A stretch of 25,378 nt of DNA from an uncultured Ruminococcus sp. (GTDB taxonomy: Bacteria > Bacillota_A > Clostridia > Oscillospirales > Ruminococcaceae). The stretch covers positions 1-25,378 of the forward strand of contig ONBA01000034.1 in assembly GCA_900315975.1 (NCBI GenBank). The letters run 5' to 3'. This document shows positions 14,527 to 22,824 of this stretch, piece by piece; within the stretch, counting starts at the first letter, position 1, and each line of letters starts with the position of its first letter. The notes beneath the pieces were generated by a model. The model worked only from the letters and a program-made list of their open reading frames with translations. It was not told where the DNA came from and did not search any database. Made by a program: the position numbers and the translations under genes.

Positions 14527-14544
14527 TTCGCATATAAGCGTTAA

Positions 14545-16818
14545 TTATGCAGTTTTAAGGGGAAGGTCGCTCTCGCTGTAAATACCAGCGTCAACCTTCA
14601 TGATTGTGAGTGCGTCGTTAGCTGTTACACCAGCAACACCGTCAACGTCTGCATTCTTTCTGCCGTCTTCTGTAAGCGGATACTTGTCCTTGTTACCGAT
14701 AGACTGGAGAATTGCTACAGCGTCTGCAACTGATACTGAACCGTCCTCATTAACGTCACCGGGGTGCTTAGCACCGGAAGTTCCGCTTGAAGAAACAGTT
14801 GTTGTCTCAGTAGCTATTGTAGTAGTCTCAGAGATAGTTGTAGTTGTCTCTGTTGTTGTAGCAGATGTAGTGGTTGTGGTTGTCTCTGTTGTAGTTGTAG
14901 CAGTTGTTGTAGTAGTTGTCTCTACAGCACCCTGACCGAAGTTGTAGCCGTCGAAGTCTACAAGCTCAGGCTGATACCAGATCTGAGCCTCTGCTGATGT
15001 GATACCAGCAGGGAACTTGCTTACAGGGATAGAAACTGTGAGGTTACCGTTTGCATCTGTCTTGCCTTCCCACTCGATCTGCTCCCAGCCGTTACCGTTG
15101 AAGCCAACGCAGCCGTTAGTATCTGTAAGGGGTTCGCCCTTGATCTTGATGAGGAGGTTATCGCCCGGCTGAGCGTTAGAGAAGTCGATAGATGTCTTCT
15201 TTGTCTTATCCTCGGGGATAACGATAGCTACATCAGGAGCATCGATGATAACGATTTTTTCGATGTTTGTCTTGCCGGGTGTTCTTGCCTGCATGTGGTT
15301 GATAGTTGAAAGGTCGCCTGAGTAAGCCTTAGGAACCTGCTGATCTACGAGATAGTAAGCAATGCCCTTCTCTTCGTCAACTGTATAAGCGGACATTTCT
15401 GACCAGCCCTTGTAATCCTTATCGGAAACTGCGAGAACAGGTGTATCGCCTGTGTACTTGATAGCAACTTCCTTGCCCTTGAGGTCATCCCATGAGATCT
15501 CCTTGCCGGGAGTAGAGTTGCCATATGTATCAGTAAGTGCTACGTCGATAGAAGTGTCAGTGAGGAATACCTTACCTGTTGAGAGATCCTTGTGGTCATA
15601 TGTAGGCATCTTGCCTTCGCTGCCCCAAACGATCGAGCTGTCGTTCATGATCTCCATCATCTTGTTGATAACGGGGAGGCTTGTCTGATACCACTCACCT
15701 GTCTCACGGTTGATGTAACCGTGGCACTCGCCGGGAGCCTCAGGGTTTGTCTCGATGTTGTTATCCCAGAGACAGCAAGGAATACCGTACTTCTTAGTTG
15801 TTGTGAAGTACTGAGTTGTCCAGTCTACACGAGCCTGAGTATTTCCGAAGTTGGAAGTACCCATTTCACCGATAACTACCGGAACGCCCTTGTTTATGAA
15901 CATATCGCGGAAGTTCTGGAGGTTATAAGCGAGGTCATTGCTGAACTCGGTAGTGAATGTATCGTGGTAAGCGCCTTCCTCTGCGTTTGTATTCATTGTG
16001 AAGTTGTAAGGAGTGTAAGCGTGGATAGAAACTGCAAGGTAATCGTCATCGGGAAGAACGATCTGGTTGAGGAATGTCTTATCCGAGCTTGCTACATAAC
16101 CGGGAAGCATAAGGAGACGAGTCTTAGCGTAAGGACCGTCCATACCTCTGATGAGCTTTACGAAGTCAGCTTCGAGCTTGTTGATAACGTCAGCCTCAGC
16201 AACAGGAGTTGCAGACCACCACTCATGAGATGTACCAACAGCACGGGGCTCGTTCATGCACTCGAAGATGAGGTGCTGATCGTAGTCCTTGAACTCTGTA
16301 GCTACCTGTGTCCAGATCTTCATGAGTCTGGGCTGGATATCGTTATAAGCTGTGAGAAGGTCAGGTCTGTTGATCCAGTTCTCGTGGTGAACGTTGATGA
16401 TAACGTACATATCGTTCTTGTAAGCGTAGTCAACTACCTCGTGAACACGTGCGAGCCACTGGGGATCAATATTATCGTTTTCATCGAGGTGCTGGAACCA
16501 GGTTGTAGGGATACGAACTGTGTTGAAGCCCTTTGCCTTGAGAGCCTTGAACAGTGTTTCGTTTGCCTTGGGGCAGCCCCATGATGTCTCTGTCTCGAGA
16601 CCAGCGTGATCGTAATCACCGTTATCATCGCCAGCCTTGGCGTCCAAGGTGTTACCGAGATTCCAGCCGACCTTCATGTTTTCTGTGATCTCAAATGCAG
16701 TCATAACGTCTGCAGCGTCAGCATCTGTTACATTGTAAACAGGAGCTGAAACGGAGAATGTGAACGACATAACTGCCGCAGCAGCAACGCTCACGAGTCT
16801 TGTGATAGACTTGTTCAT
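14545..16818 (-). CDS. Secreted GH5 endoglucanase with C-terminal dockerin
   Basis: This 757-residue cellulosomal enzyme probably hydrolyses beta-1,4-glucan or xyloglucan (GH5 subfamily 4-like). The order is: signal peptide (1 to about 36); GH5 barrel (38-395), with start motif GWNLGNTLDA (51-60), VHH (143-145), acid/base Glu190 in FECMNEP, HAY (266-268) and nucleophile Glu318 in VVIGEMG; and two beta-rich modules (about 400-530 and 538-630). The second of these, with exposed Trp and Tyr, is probably a carbohydrate-binding module, perhaps CBM80-like. A Thr-rich linker (634-674) and a type I dockerin (687-755) follow. Dockerin repeat 1 (DVNEDGSVSVAD) is canonical; repeat 2 (DVDGVAGVTAND) has Val at the fifth calcium position. 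TGGAGGG precedes the ATG. A promoter and a structured leader lie upstream. The subfamily and CBM classes are inferred. Confidence 0.95.
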   Translation of the reverse strand: MNKSITRLVSVAAAAVMSFTFSVSAPVYNVTDADAADVMTAFEITENMKVGWNLGNTLDAKAGDDNGDYDHAGLETETSWGCPKANETLFKALKAKGFNTVRIPTTWFQHLDENDNIDPQWLARVHEVVDYAYKNDMYVIINVHHENWINRPDLLTAYNDIQPRLMKIWTQVATEFKDYDQHLIFECMNEPRAVGTSHEWWSATPVAEADVINKLEADFVKLIRGMDGPYAKTRLLMLPGYVASSDKTFLNQIVLPDDDYLAVSIHAYTPYNFTMNTNAEEGAYHDTFTTEFSNDLAYNLQNFRDMFINKGVPVVIGEMGTSNFGNTQARVDWTTQYFTTTKKYGIPCCLWDNNIETNPEAPGECHGYINRETGEWYQTSLPVINKMMEIMNDSSIVWGSEGKMPTYDHKDLSTGKVFLTDTSIDVALTDTYGNSTPGKEISWDDLKGKEVAIKYTGDTPVLAVSDKDYKGWSEMSAYTVDEEKGIAYYLVDQQVPKAYSGDLSTINHMQARTPGKTNIEKIVIIDAPDVAIVIPEDKTKKTSIDFSNAQPGDNLLIKIKGEPLTDTNGCVGFNGNGWEQIEWEGKTDANGNLTVSIPVSKFPAGITSAEAQIWYQPELVDFDGYNFGQGAVETTTTTTATTTTETTTTTTSATTTETTTTISETTTIATETTTVSSSGTSGAKHPGDVNEDGSVSVADAVAILQSIGNKDKYPLTEDGRKNADVDGVAGVTANDALTIMKVDAGIYSESDLPLKTA
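14797..14919 (-). repeat. Low-complexity Thr-codon repeat (linker)
   Basis: About 40 codons, nearly all ACA/ACT Thr with spaced Glu, Ala and Ser, encode the flexible linker between the CBM-like module and the dockerin of the GH5 enzyme. The DNA is a near-tandem of ACAACTACAAC-like units and is therefore prone to length change by slippage. Confidence 0.85.
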
Positions 16819-16859
16819 TGGTAAAAACCCTCCATTTGTAATGTGTATATATTTTCCTC

Positions 16860-16901
16860 ACGGCAGTCCAGTGCAGTAAACTGCCGTACAGGATAATCCT
16901 G
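16860..16901 (-). promoter_or_regulatory. Stem-loops in the GH5 gene leader
   Basis: In the 5' leader, ACGGCAGT and ACTGCCGT (16860-16867 and 16880-16887) form a perfect 8-bp inverted repeat with a 12-base loop. Immediately upstream, CAGGA-TTA-TCCTG (16889-16901) straddles the predicted transcription start. One could stabilise the mRNA or regulate translation; the other could be an operator. The function is not established. Confidence 0.5.
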
Positions 16902-16908
16902 CAATTTG

Positions 16909-16937
16909 ATTATAGCACACTGTGATGTATAAGTCAA
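16909..16937 (-). promoter_or_regulatory. Promoter of the GH5 dockerin gene
   Basis: On the minus strand this is TTGACT (16937-16932), 17-base spacer and TATAAT (16914-16909). The leader to the ATG is about 85 bases, longer than most others here. Bases 16938-17068 upstream of it hold nothing I can identify. Confidence 0.8.
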
Positions 16938-17068
16938 GGGATTCCGGCTATATTACGCGGAAAATGCAGTGAGAATTATGCTCAGACCTTTTAGTCATAT
17001 TGCACAATGAAAAGAAGTCAAAGTTGTTCAAAGAGTATACATATATTTCTAAATAATTAATTTGTAAA

Positions 17069-17108
17069 AATAAATAAGCAGGTATCACTTGACACCTGCT
17101 TATTTTTA
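17069..17108 (-). terminator. Terminator of the DUF4236 gene
   Basis: AAATAAGCAGGT (17072-17083) and ACCTGCTTATTT (17094-17105) form a perfect 12-bp stem. On the minus strand it runs into TATTTTTAC. It is nearly symmetric and could also stop plus-strand transcripts. Confidence 0.85.
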
Positions 17109-17139
17109 TTGTAGTATAATAATTACCTTTTTGATTTTT

Positions 17140-17364
17140 TCAGCCCTTCTTGTTTCCCGACTTTTTCTTGCCCGTCGGAAGCTTTGCATCGTATGAGATT
17201 CCGGTACCCGGAAGGCTCGCAGTCACCTTTTTCTTGCTGACCGTAACTTTTGCTTTCTTTCCGCCGAGACTGAGTCCGCCGAAACTGATACTCGGTCCGG
17301 ACTTGTTAGCATTTATTTTGATATTGTCGGTAAGCTTGATACTCTTTCTTATTTTAAGTCCCAT
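17140..17364 (-). CDS. DUF4236-family small protein
   Basis: This 74-residue basic protein matches the pattern of the DUF4236 family: an N-terminal MGLKIRKSIKLTDNIKIN, then Gly/Ser-rich short beta-strands (KSGPSISFGGLSLG) and a conserved LPGTGISYDAKLP, with a Lys-rich tail. The family usually occurs as a short N-terminal module of predicted soluble proteins; its function is unknown. Here it stands alone. AGGTG lies about seven bases before the ATG. Its upstream flank is only 42 bases before the MITE at 17407-17587, so the mobile element sits where the promoter would be expected. A TATAAA at 17400-17405 (minus strand) could serve as -10, with a -35 provided from inside the MITE. Confidence 0.8.
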   Translation of the reverse strand: MGLKIRKSIKLTDNIKINANKSGPSISFGGLSLGGKKAKVTVSKKKVTASLPGTGISYDAKLPTGKKKSGNKKG

Positions 17365-17406
17365 TATAACACCTCATCACGTCGTGCTTATGCACATATT
17401 TTATAC

Positions 17407-17587
17407 TTTAAGGCAATACCGTACAAAGCTTGTGCTGGAGATGCGCCGACAGATTTTTCGTCAGATTGTATAGAAATTCAGCAGGCATACTGACGTATGT
17501 CAAGGGATTTCTGTGCAAGATGACGGAAAATATGCAAGCATATCCAGTACAAAGCCTTCAGGCGGGCTTTGTGCGGTATTGCCTTAA
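17407..17587. mobile_element. MITE: 181-bp non-autonomous inverted-repeat element
   Basis: The ends are 22-bp terminal inverted repeats with one mismatch. The left repeat (17408-17429) begins TTAAGGCAATACCG; the right (17566-17587) ends CGGTATTGCCTTAA. TTATAC flanks both sides (17401-17406 and 17588-17593), consistent with a 6-bp target duplication, allowing one unpaired T at the left end. The interior also pairs: ATTTTTCGTCA with TGACGGAAAAT, AGAAAT with ATTTCT, and CATAC-tgac-GTATG at the centre, so the whole element can fold into one long hairpin. It has no transposase gene and would need one supplied in trans. Confidence 0.8.
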
Positions 17588-17682
17588 TTATACATTGCCT
17601 TCAAATTTTTGTCAAGTCAGTTATTTAAGGATTCTTTAATAATTTCTGTGCTACGATATAGTCACGGAAGGAGATGAACTTT

Positions 17683-20049
17683 ATGTTCCTGATTATTTTA
17701 AAAAACGACCTCCGGCGTAAGAAGACGATAAATCTTATTATCCTTGTTTTCGTCGTTCTCTCGTCAATGTTCTTTTCATCAAGTATGAACAACATCCTGT
17801 CGGTACTCGGCGGTGTTGACCCTTTCCTCGATATGGCAGGCATGAAAGACTATTTTGTTCTTGTTTCTGAACCCAACGACGGCACTCCGTTCGGCGATAT
17901 TCTCGACAAGTCCGATGGTATCAACGGCTATACAAGAGAAACTTTCCTGATGTGCAATTCCGAAACGCTCAGACATAATGGTGCACCTATGAAAGGGGCA
18001 AGTTCAAACGGAATGATAGTCTCGACTGACGATGTCGCTGTAAGGTGCTTCGATAAGAATAACAAACCAATCACATCAGTGGAAAAAGGCAAGGTCATGA
18101 TAACCTCAAGCTTCGCTTTAAAGGCAGGTTTGTCGGAAGGTGACACCATTACTATTAATATGTACGGCACTTCCCTCGACCTCGAAATGGCAGGTATCTG
18201 CAAGGACGCAATCCTCGGGAGCAATACCACTGATTCCCCACGCTTTATCCTCTCTCCCGAAGACTTCAATACCCTTTACAGCAATGATACTATCCGCTCT
18301 GTTCTGCGTTGCGCAACTTATATCATCGATACCGATTCCAATGAAGTAATGTCAGATATACTGCAAAGCTACGACGGATGTATGTTCAACGGTTCAAGGA
18401 GTCTCATCAAATTGATATACATTATAACTATTTCGATTTCGGCTATCCTCATGGTAGTCAGCATTTTCCTCATAGTTATCTCGTTTGCGGCACTTCATTT
18501 TACAATCCGTTTCACTATTCAGGAGGAATTCCGTGAAATTGGTGTTATGAAGGCTATCGGTATCAGGAATCGTTCAGTAAGAGGTTTATATCTCGTAAAG
18601 TACCTTGGTATCGCCATTATCGGCTCTGTTATCGGTTTCTTTGCCGCTATCCCATTCGGGAAAATGATGCTCAGCTCCATAAGCATCGACATGGTACTCG
18701 GTAACGACAGTCCCATTCTCATCGGTATTATCAGCTCTGCCGCAGTAGTCGCACTCATCATGCTCTTCTGCTGGAGCTGTACTTCCAAAATAAAGAAGCT
18801 TTCCCCTATCGACGCTGTAAGATGCGGTCAGACCGGTGAACGCTTTCATAAGCACCGCTTGCTCAGTCTCAGAAAAAGCAGACTCAGTGCAAACAGCTTC
18901 ATATCGCTTAACGATGTTCTCAGCAACCCGAAACAGTCTGCAATTCTCACAGCCGTTTTCACTCTCAGCACTCTCCTCGTCATGATTCTTTCAAGTACAT
19001 CTCAGACTCTTTCAAGTGATAAACTCCTCTACATCGTCGGCACTTCTGCAAGCGATGTTTTCATCGACACATCTCTGGCTACAAACGAAGTCAAGAGCGG
19101 TCTCAAAACGCTCCGTGAAGCCGAGGCTGAAATGGAAAAAACTCTCGCAGAAAACGATATGCCCGGAAAGGTTTTTGTCGAAACTTTTTACACGGTATCT
19201 ACAGAGTTAGACGGCAAAATATCTAACGGAAGATTCCTCCTTTGCCGTGACACAAAGTGCTCCGACTATGTCTACACAGAGGGTACGCCCCCTCAGTACG
19301 CAAATGAAGTCGCACTCGGCACGCTTACCGCTCAGGAAATCGGTGCTGATATCGGCGACACTGTGGATATTACCGTTAACGGCAGGAAAAGCAAGTTCGT
19401 AGTGACCGCTCTTATGGATTCAATGAACAATGTCGGCAAATGCGGACGTTTCCACGAATCGTTTGAACTCCCCGACAACTGTATGCTCGGCACTATGGCT
19501 TATCAGGTCAACTTCGACGATAACCCCGACGATAAAACTATAAACGAACGTATCGAAAAACTCAAGGACATTTTCTCGACTGAAAAAGTTTACGATAAAG
19601 CCGGATACGTCAACGACTGTACTAAGGCTTCCGACGCAATTTCCGGTGTAAAGAACCTGACAATGCTCGTTACGATAATAATTATAGCTCTGATGAGTAT
19701 GCTGTTTGAAAAGTCGTTCATCTCGAATGAAAAGTCGGAGATAGCACTCGAAAAGGCACTCGGCTTCAGAAACAGTTCAGTCATAGCCACACACCTGCTC
19801 AGATTCCTTATAATCGCTGTTTTATCAGTTATTATAGCAGGTCTGTTGAGTGTACCTTCAACTAAGCTGATTATGGACCCCCTTATGTCAGCATTAGGTG
19901 CAGTCAAGGGTCTGGAATACACTCACGACCCCATAGAATCCTACATCTTCTACCCTGCTGTCGTTTTAGCCACGGTAACTGCCGCTACTTTCTTCATGGC
20001 ACTAAGCACTAACCGTATCAAGGCTTCCGACACTTCTAACATCGAATAA
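17683..20049 (+). CDS. FtsX-type ABC transporter permease
   Basis: This 788-residue permease has two FtsX/MacB-like halves. TM1 (about 16-33) is followed by an outer domain of about 200 residues, TM2-TM4 (242-270, 305-325, 345-368), TM5 (418-438), a second outer domain of about 200 residues, and TM6-TM8 near the C-terminus (with LVTIIIIALMSMLF, LIIAVLSVIIAGLLS and YPAVVLATVTAATFFMAL). The layout of eight helices and two outer domains differs from Bce-type peptide-resistance permeases (ten helices, one outer domain). It resembles two-lobed exporters that move peptides or lipids, or act as mechanotransducers. The start is the ATG at 17683, with GGAAGGAG nine bases upstream; the ATG at 17674 abuts that site. 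It is the first gene of a four-gene operon. I found no clear promoter between the MITE and the start. The substrate is unknown. Confidence 0.88.
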   Translation: MFLIILKNDLRRKKTINLIILVFVVLSSMFFSSSMNNILSVLGGVDPFLDMAGMKDYFVLVSEPNDGTPFGDILDKSDGINGYTRETFLMCNSETLRHNGAPMKGASSNGMIVSTDDVAVRCFDKNNKPITSVEKGKVMITSSFALKAGLSEGDTITINMYGTSLDLEMAGICKDAILGSNTTDSPRFILSPEDFNTLYSNDTIRSVLRCATYIIDTDSNEVMSDILQSYDGCMFNGSRSLIKLIYIITISISAILMVVSIFLIVISFAALHFTIRFTIQEEFREIGVMKAIGIRNRSVRGLYLVKYLGIAIIGSVIGFFAAIPFGKMMLSSISIDMVLGNDSPILIGIISSAAVVALIMLFCWSCTSKIKKLSPIDAVRCGQTGERFHKHRLLSLRKSRLSANSFISLNDVLSNPKQSAILTAVFTLSTLLVMILSSTSQTLSSDKLLYIVGTSASDVFIDTSLATNEVKSGLKTLREAEAEMEKTLAENDMPGKVFVETFYTVSTELDGKISNGRFLLCRDTKCSDYVYTEGTPPQYANEVALGTLTAQEIGADIGDTVDITVNGRKSKFVVTALMDSMNNVGKCGRFHESFELPDNCMLGTMAYQVNFDDNPDDKTINERIEKLKDIFSTEKVYDKAGYVNDCTKASDAISGVKNLTMLVTIIIIALMSMLFEKSFISNEKSEIALEKALGFRNSSVIATHLLRFLIIAVLSVIIAGLLSVPSTKLIMDPLMSALGAVKGLEYTHDPIESYIFYPAVVLATVTAATFFMALSTNRIKASDTSNIE

Positions 20050-20063
20050 TGGAGGTAAATATC

Positions 20064-20828
20064 ATGTCTGAAAAATACATTCTTGAGGTAACCGACCTCT
20101 GCAAGACCTACATCATAAACAAGCGTCAGAACAACGTTCTCCGCAACGTAAACTTTCATATCTCCGAGGGCGAAATGGTCGCTGTCATGGGGCCCTCCGG
20201 TTCAGGTAAGTCTACCCTGCTTTACACAGTCTCCGGTATGGACAGAATGACCGCCGGAAAGGTTTTCTTCTGCGGTACCGACATCAGTTCGCTCTCCGAT
20301 AATGCACTCGCTAAAACCCGCCTTGACGATATGGGTTTCATCTTTCAGCAGATGTACATGATGAAGAACCTCTCGGTCATCGACAATATAATACTGCCTG
20401 CTGTAAAGTCCGACAAGATAAAAGAATCACGAAGCGAAACTGTCTCCCGCGCACGTTCACTCATGAAAAAACTCGGCATCAGCGACATCGCTGACAACGA
20501 TATCAACGAAGTGTCCGGCGGTCAGCTTCAGCGTGCCTGCATTTGCAGAAGCATGATAAACCGTCCGCAGATGCTGTTTGCTGACGAACCGACCGGTGCA
20601 CTGAACCGTACAGCGTCAGACGAGGTAATGTCAGAGCTTGAAAAAATCAATAACGAAGGCACTACAGTAATGCTCGTAACTCACGATTCTAAAGTTGCCG
20701 CAAAATGTACAAGAGTGCTCTACATAGTTGACGGAAACATCAGAGGCGAGTATAATATAAACAAGGATAACCCTCTCCGCGACCGCGAACGTGCACTCAA
20801 TAACTGGCTGCTCGAAATGGGTTGGTAA
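20064..20828 (+). CDS. ABC transporter ATPase (MacB/LolD-like)
   Basis: This 254-residue nucleotide-binding subunit is the partner of the permease. Walker A is GPSGSGKST (43-51), the Q-loop is in FIFQQMYMM, the signature is EVSGGQLQRA (Val in place of Leu, a tolerated change), Walker B is MLFADEPTGALN, and the switch His is in LVTHD. The length and motif set fit the LolD/MacB/BceA group, which energises FtsX-type permeases. GGAGG eight bases before the ATG at 20064 sets the start; an upstream ATG (20049) overlapping the permease stop has no such site. The gap to the permease is 14 bases. The C-terminal tail, with charged NKDNPLRDRERALNNWL, is slightly longer than usual. Confidence 0.95.
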   Translation: MSEKYILEVTDLCKTYIINKRQNNVLRNVNFHISEGEMVAVMGPSGSGKSTLLYTVSGMDRMTAGKVFFCGTDISSLSDNALAKTRLDDMGFIFQQMYMMKNLSVIDNIILPAVKSDKIKESRSETVSRARSLMKKLGISDIADNDINEVSGGQLQRACICRSMINRPQMLFADEPTGALNRTASDEVMSELEKINNEGTTVMLVTHDSKVAAKCTRVLYIVDGNIRGEYNINKDNPLRDRERALNNWLLEMGW

Positions 20829-20878
20829 CGCGGACTTGGCATTCAACACCCCCTGCAACATTTTTCATGGAGGCTTTT

Positions 20879-21544
20879 ATGGTCGATATTCTTATAGTTG
20901 AGGACAATAATGAACTCTGCGGTCTGCTGTGCGAATTTCTCCGCGCGGAAGGATACGTCGTAAGTTCGGCTGATAACGGCGAAAAAGCCTTGTCACTGTA
21001 CGAGAAATACGGTGCAAAGCTCGTTCTGCTTGATATTAATCTGCCCGGAATAGACGGTTTTGCAGTCTGCAAGAAGATACGTGCAAGGGATAATACTCCC
21101 ATAATAATTCTGACTGCAAGGTGCGATAAGGAAGACAAACTTGCCGGAATCGTCCTCGGTGCCGACGACTACATCGAAAAACCGTACGATATCGATATTC
21201 TCGTCGCCAAGATAAAAGGCATATTTCGTCGCAGACTCGCTATCGACACCCTCACCGACGGCGATATCACTCTCGATATCGCTCACGGTACTGCCGCAAG
21301 AAACGGCACTCCGCTGAATCTGACTGCTAAAGAGTTCGAGCTTCTGCATCTTCTTATAGCTAACAAGGGGCAGACCCTGACAAAGCAGATGCTCTTCGAC
21401 CGGATATGGGGAAGTGACAGCGAATCCGAGCCGCAGACCCTGACAGTACACATCAAGTGGCTGAGAGAAAAAACCGAACCCGACCCCAAAAATCCGTCGC
21501 GTATTATCACGGTATGGGGCAAGGGATACCGGTGGGAGGGCTGA
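20879..21544 (+). CDS. OmpR-family response regulator
   Basis: This 221-residue two-component regulator has a receiver domain (1-118) and an OmpR-type winged helix (about 125-220). The acidic pair is in LIVEDN (5-10), the phosphorylated residue is Asp52 in LLDINLPGIDG, and the switch Thr and Lys are in IILTARCD and DDYIEKPYD. The DNA-binding half ends with VWGKGYRW, a typical family end. The ATG at 20879 is chosen because GGAGG lies five bases upstream; in-frame starts further upstream precede the first receiver strand by extra residues. It is 50 bases after the ATPase gene and one base before the kinase gene. It probably controls the ABC genes upstream, as in other peptide-sensing modules, but no operator was seen. 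Confidence 0.95.
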   Translation: MVDILIVEDNNELCGLLCEFLRAEGYVVSSADNGEKALSLYEKYGAKLVLLDINLPGIDGFAVCKKIRARDNTPIIILTARCDKEDKLAGIVLGADDYIEKPYDIDILVAKIKGIFRRRLAIDTLTDGDITLDIAHGTAARNGTPLNLTAKEFELLHLLIANKGQTLTKQMLFDRIWGSDSESEPQTLTVHIKWLREKTEPDPKNPSRIITVWGKGYRWEG

Positions 21545-21545
21545 C

Positions 21546-22775
21546 ATGAAGCGATTCGACCGTCTGCTCGTCATTATACCTGTCCTGATACTTCTCACTA
21601 TCGCCGCTGCCGACGCGGCGCTCACTCGAAAAAAAGACACTGCCAGACAGTACCTTGTCGATGCTAACCGCATTGAACAGTCTATCATGCGCGGTGAAAC
21701 TCCCTCACCCGACGACTTTCCCTCTGTTACTGCGATAACCGCATATGACGGCAGTTCCGCTTTTTACAGCTCCGGCAGTGAGTACCTCATTCGCGAAATA
21801 AACGGCACTATCTACCGTATCGACTACGAAGATACTCACGACGAGAAAAATAATAAATCTATCGTAATCATCAATTGCACTCTCCTTGCACTTCTCGCCG
21901 TCATTATGACCGTACTAATCTACATAAGACAGAATGTACTCAGACAGTTCACACATCTCAGAGACGTTCCATATCAGCTTGCAAAGGGTAATCTTTCAGA
22001 GCCGCTTAAAGAGAATAAAAGCCGGTATTTCGGCAAATTTGTATGGGGGCTCGATATGCTCCGAGGTGAACTTGAACGTTCAAAAACAACCGGGCTTGAA
22101 CGTGTCCGCAAAGAGAAGACCTTGCTTCTCTCACTCTCGCACGATATCAAAACCCCTCTCGCCGCAATAAAACTCTATTCAAAAGGACTCTCAAAAGGTC
22201 TGTTCACTACTCCGGAAAAGCAGTCTGAGGCAGCCGTAAACATAGGTACAAAAGCCGACGAGATCGAGTCCTACCTTGGAAAAATCATCGAAAGTCTCAA
22301 CACCGACTTTATGAGCTTCGAGGTAAATGTCACCGACTTCTACCTCTCCGACGTTATTGATCGTATAACTGTGTATTACAAGGATAAGCTCTCTGTTACC
22401 GGTACTTCTTTAAGCGTCGCTGACTACTCCGACTGCATGATTTCCGGTGACCCCGACAGGCTTGAGGAAGCCTTGCAGAATGTCTTTGAGAATGCCATTA
22501 AATACGGCGACGGCAGACTTGTCTCGCTCAGCTTCTCAGAAGAAGAGGACTGCCGTCTCGTCACGGTCTCAAATACCGGCTGCACTCTCCCTGAATACGA
22601 ACTTGACCACGTTTTCGACAGTTTCTGGCGCGGTTCAAATGCCGGAAGCAATCAGGGAAGCGGTCTCGGACTTTACATCTGTCAGCGGCTTATGCACGAA
22701 ATGGGAGGCGATATATTCGCTCAAATTGATAATGATATGATGCGTGTCACCCTCGTTTGCCGCAAATGCTCATGA
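21546..22775 (+). CDS. Membrane sensor histidine kinase
   Basis: This 409-residue kinase pairs with the regulator just upstream (one-base gap). Two membrane helices (about 7-25 and 105-127) enclose an outer sensor domain of about 75 residues, and a HAMP-like segment (128-180) follows. The phospho-acceptor is His199 in LSLSHDIKTPL. The ATPase domain has the N box in NVFENAIKYGDG, a G1 box of the NTG type (VSNTGCTLP) often seen in Gram-positive kinases, and the G2 box GSGLGLYICQRL. GGGAGGG near the end of the preceding gene supplies the ribosome site, so translation may be coupled. The size of the outer domain means it is not the short-loop BceS type, and it may bind a ligand itself. The signal is unknown. 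The operon ends at the terminator at 22782. Confidence 0.95.
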   Translation: MKRFDRLLVIIPVLILLTIAAADAALTRKKDTARQYLVDANRIEQSIMRGETPSPDDFPSVTAITAYDGSSAFYSSGSEYLIREINGTIYRIDYEDTHDEKNNKSIVIINCTLLALLAVIMTVLIYIRQNVLRQFTHLRDVPYQLAKGNLSEPLKENKSRYFGKFVWGLDMLRGELERSKTTGLERVRKEKTLLLSLSHDIKTPLAAIKLYSKGLSKGLFTTPEKQSEAAVNIGTKADEIESYLGKIIESLNTDFMSFEVNVTDFYLSDVIDRITVYYKDKLSVTGTSLSVADYSDCMISGDPDRLEEALQNVFENAIKYGDGRLVSLSFSEEEDCRLVTVSNTGCTLPEYELDHVFDSFWRGSNAGSNQGSGLGLYICQRLMHEMGGDIFAQIDNDMMRVTLVCRKCS

Positions 22776-22781
22776 CACATA

Positions 22782-22819
22782 AAAGCGCCCACGGTTTTAC
22801 ACCGCAGGCGCTTTATTTT
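22782..22819. terminator. Bidirectional terminator between convergent genes
   Basis: AAAGCGCC (22782-22789) and GGCGCTTT (22807-22814) form an 8-bp stem with an inner GGT/ACC pair, followed by ATTTTTA on the plus strand and a shorter A/T tract on the other. It closes the ABC/two-component operon and the GH43-containing gene. Confidence 0.85.
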
Positions 22820-22824
22820 TATCA

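Noticed and set aside
14797..14919. Short tandem repeats that could suggest a CRISPR array
   Set aside because: The repeats are in-frame Thr codons of a linker with no unique spacers and no cas genes.
15592..16584. 330-residue open frame on the plus strand
   Set aside because: It lies wholly antisense to the GH5 barrel, has no ribosome site, and its composition is rich in Val, Cys and Ser as expected for a reverse-frame shadow.
20993..21688. 231-residue open frame on the minus strand
   Set aside because: It is antisense to the response regulator and kinase, which have all family motifs; it shows no start signal or domain.
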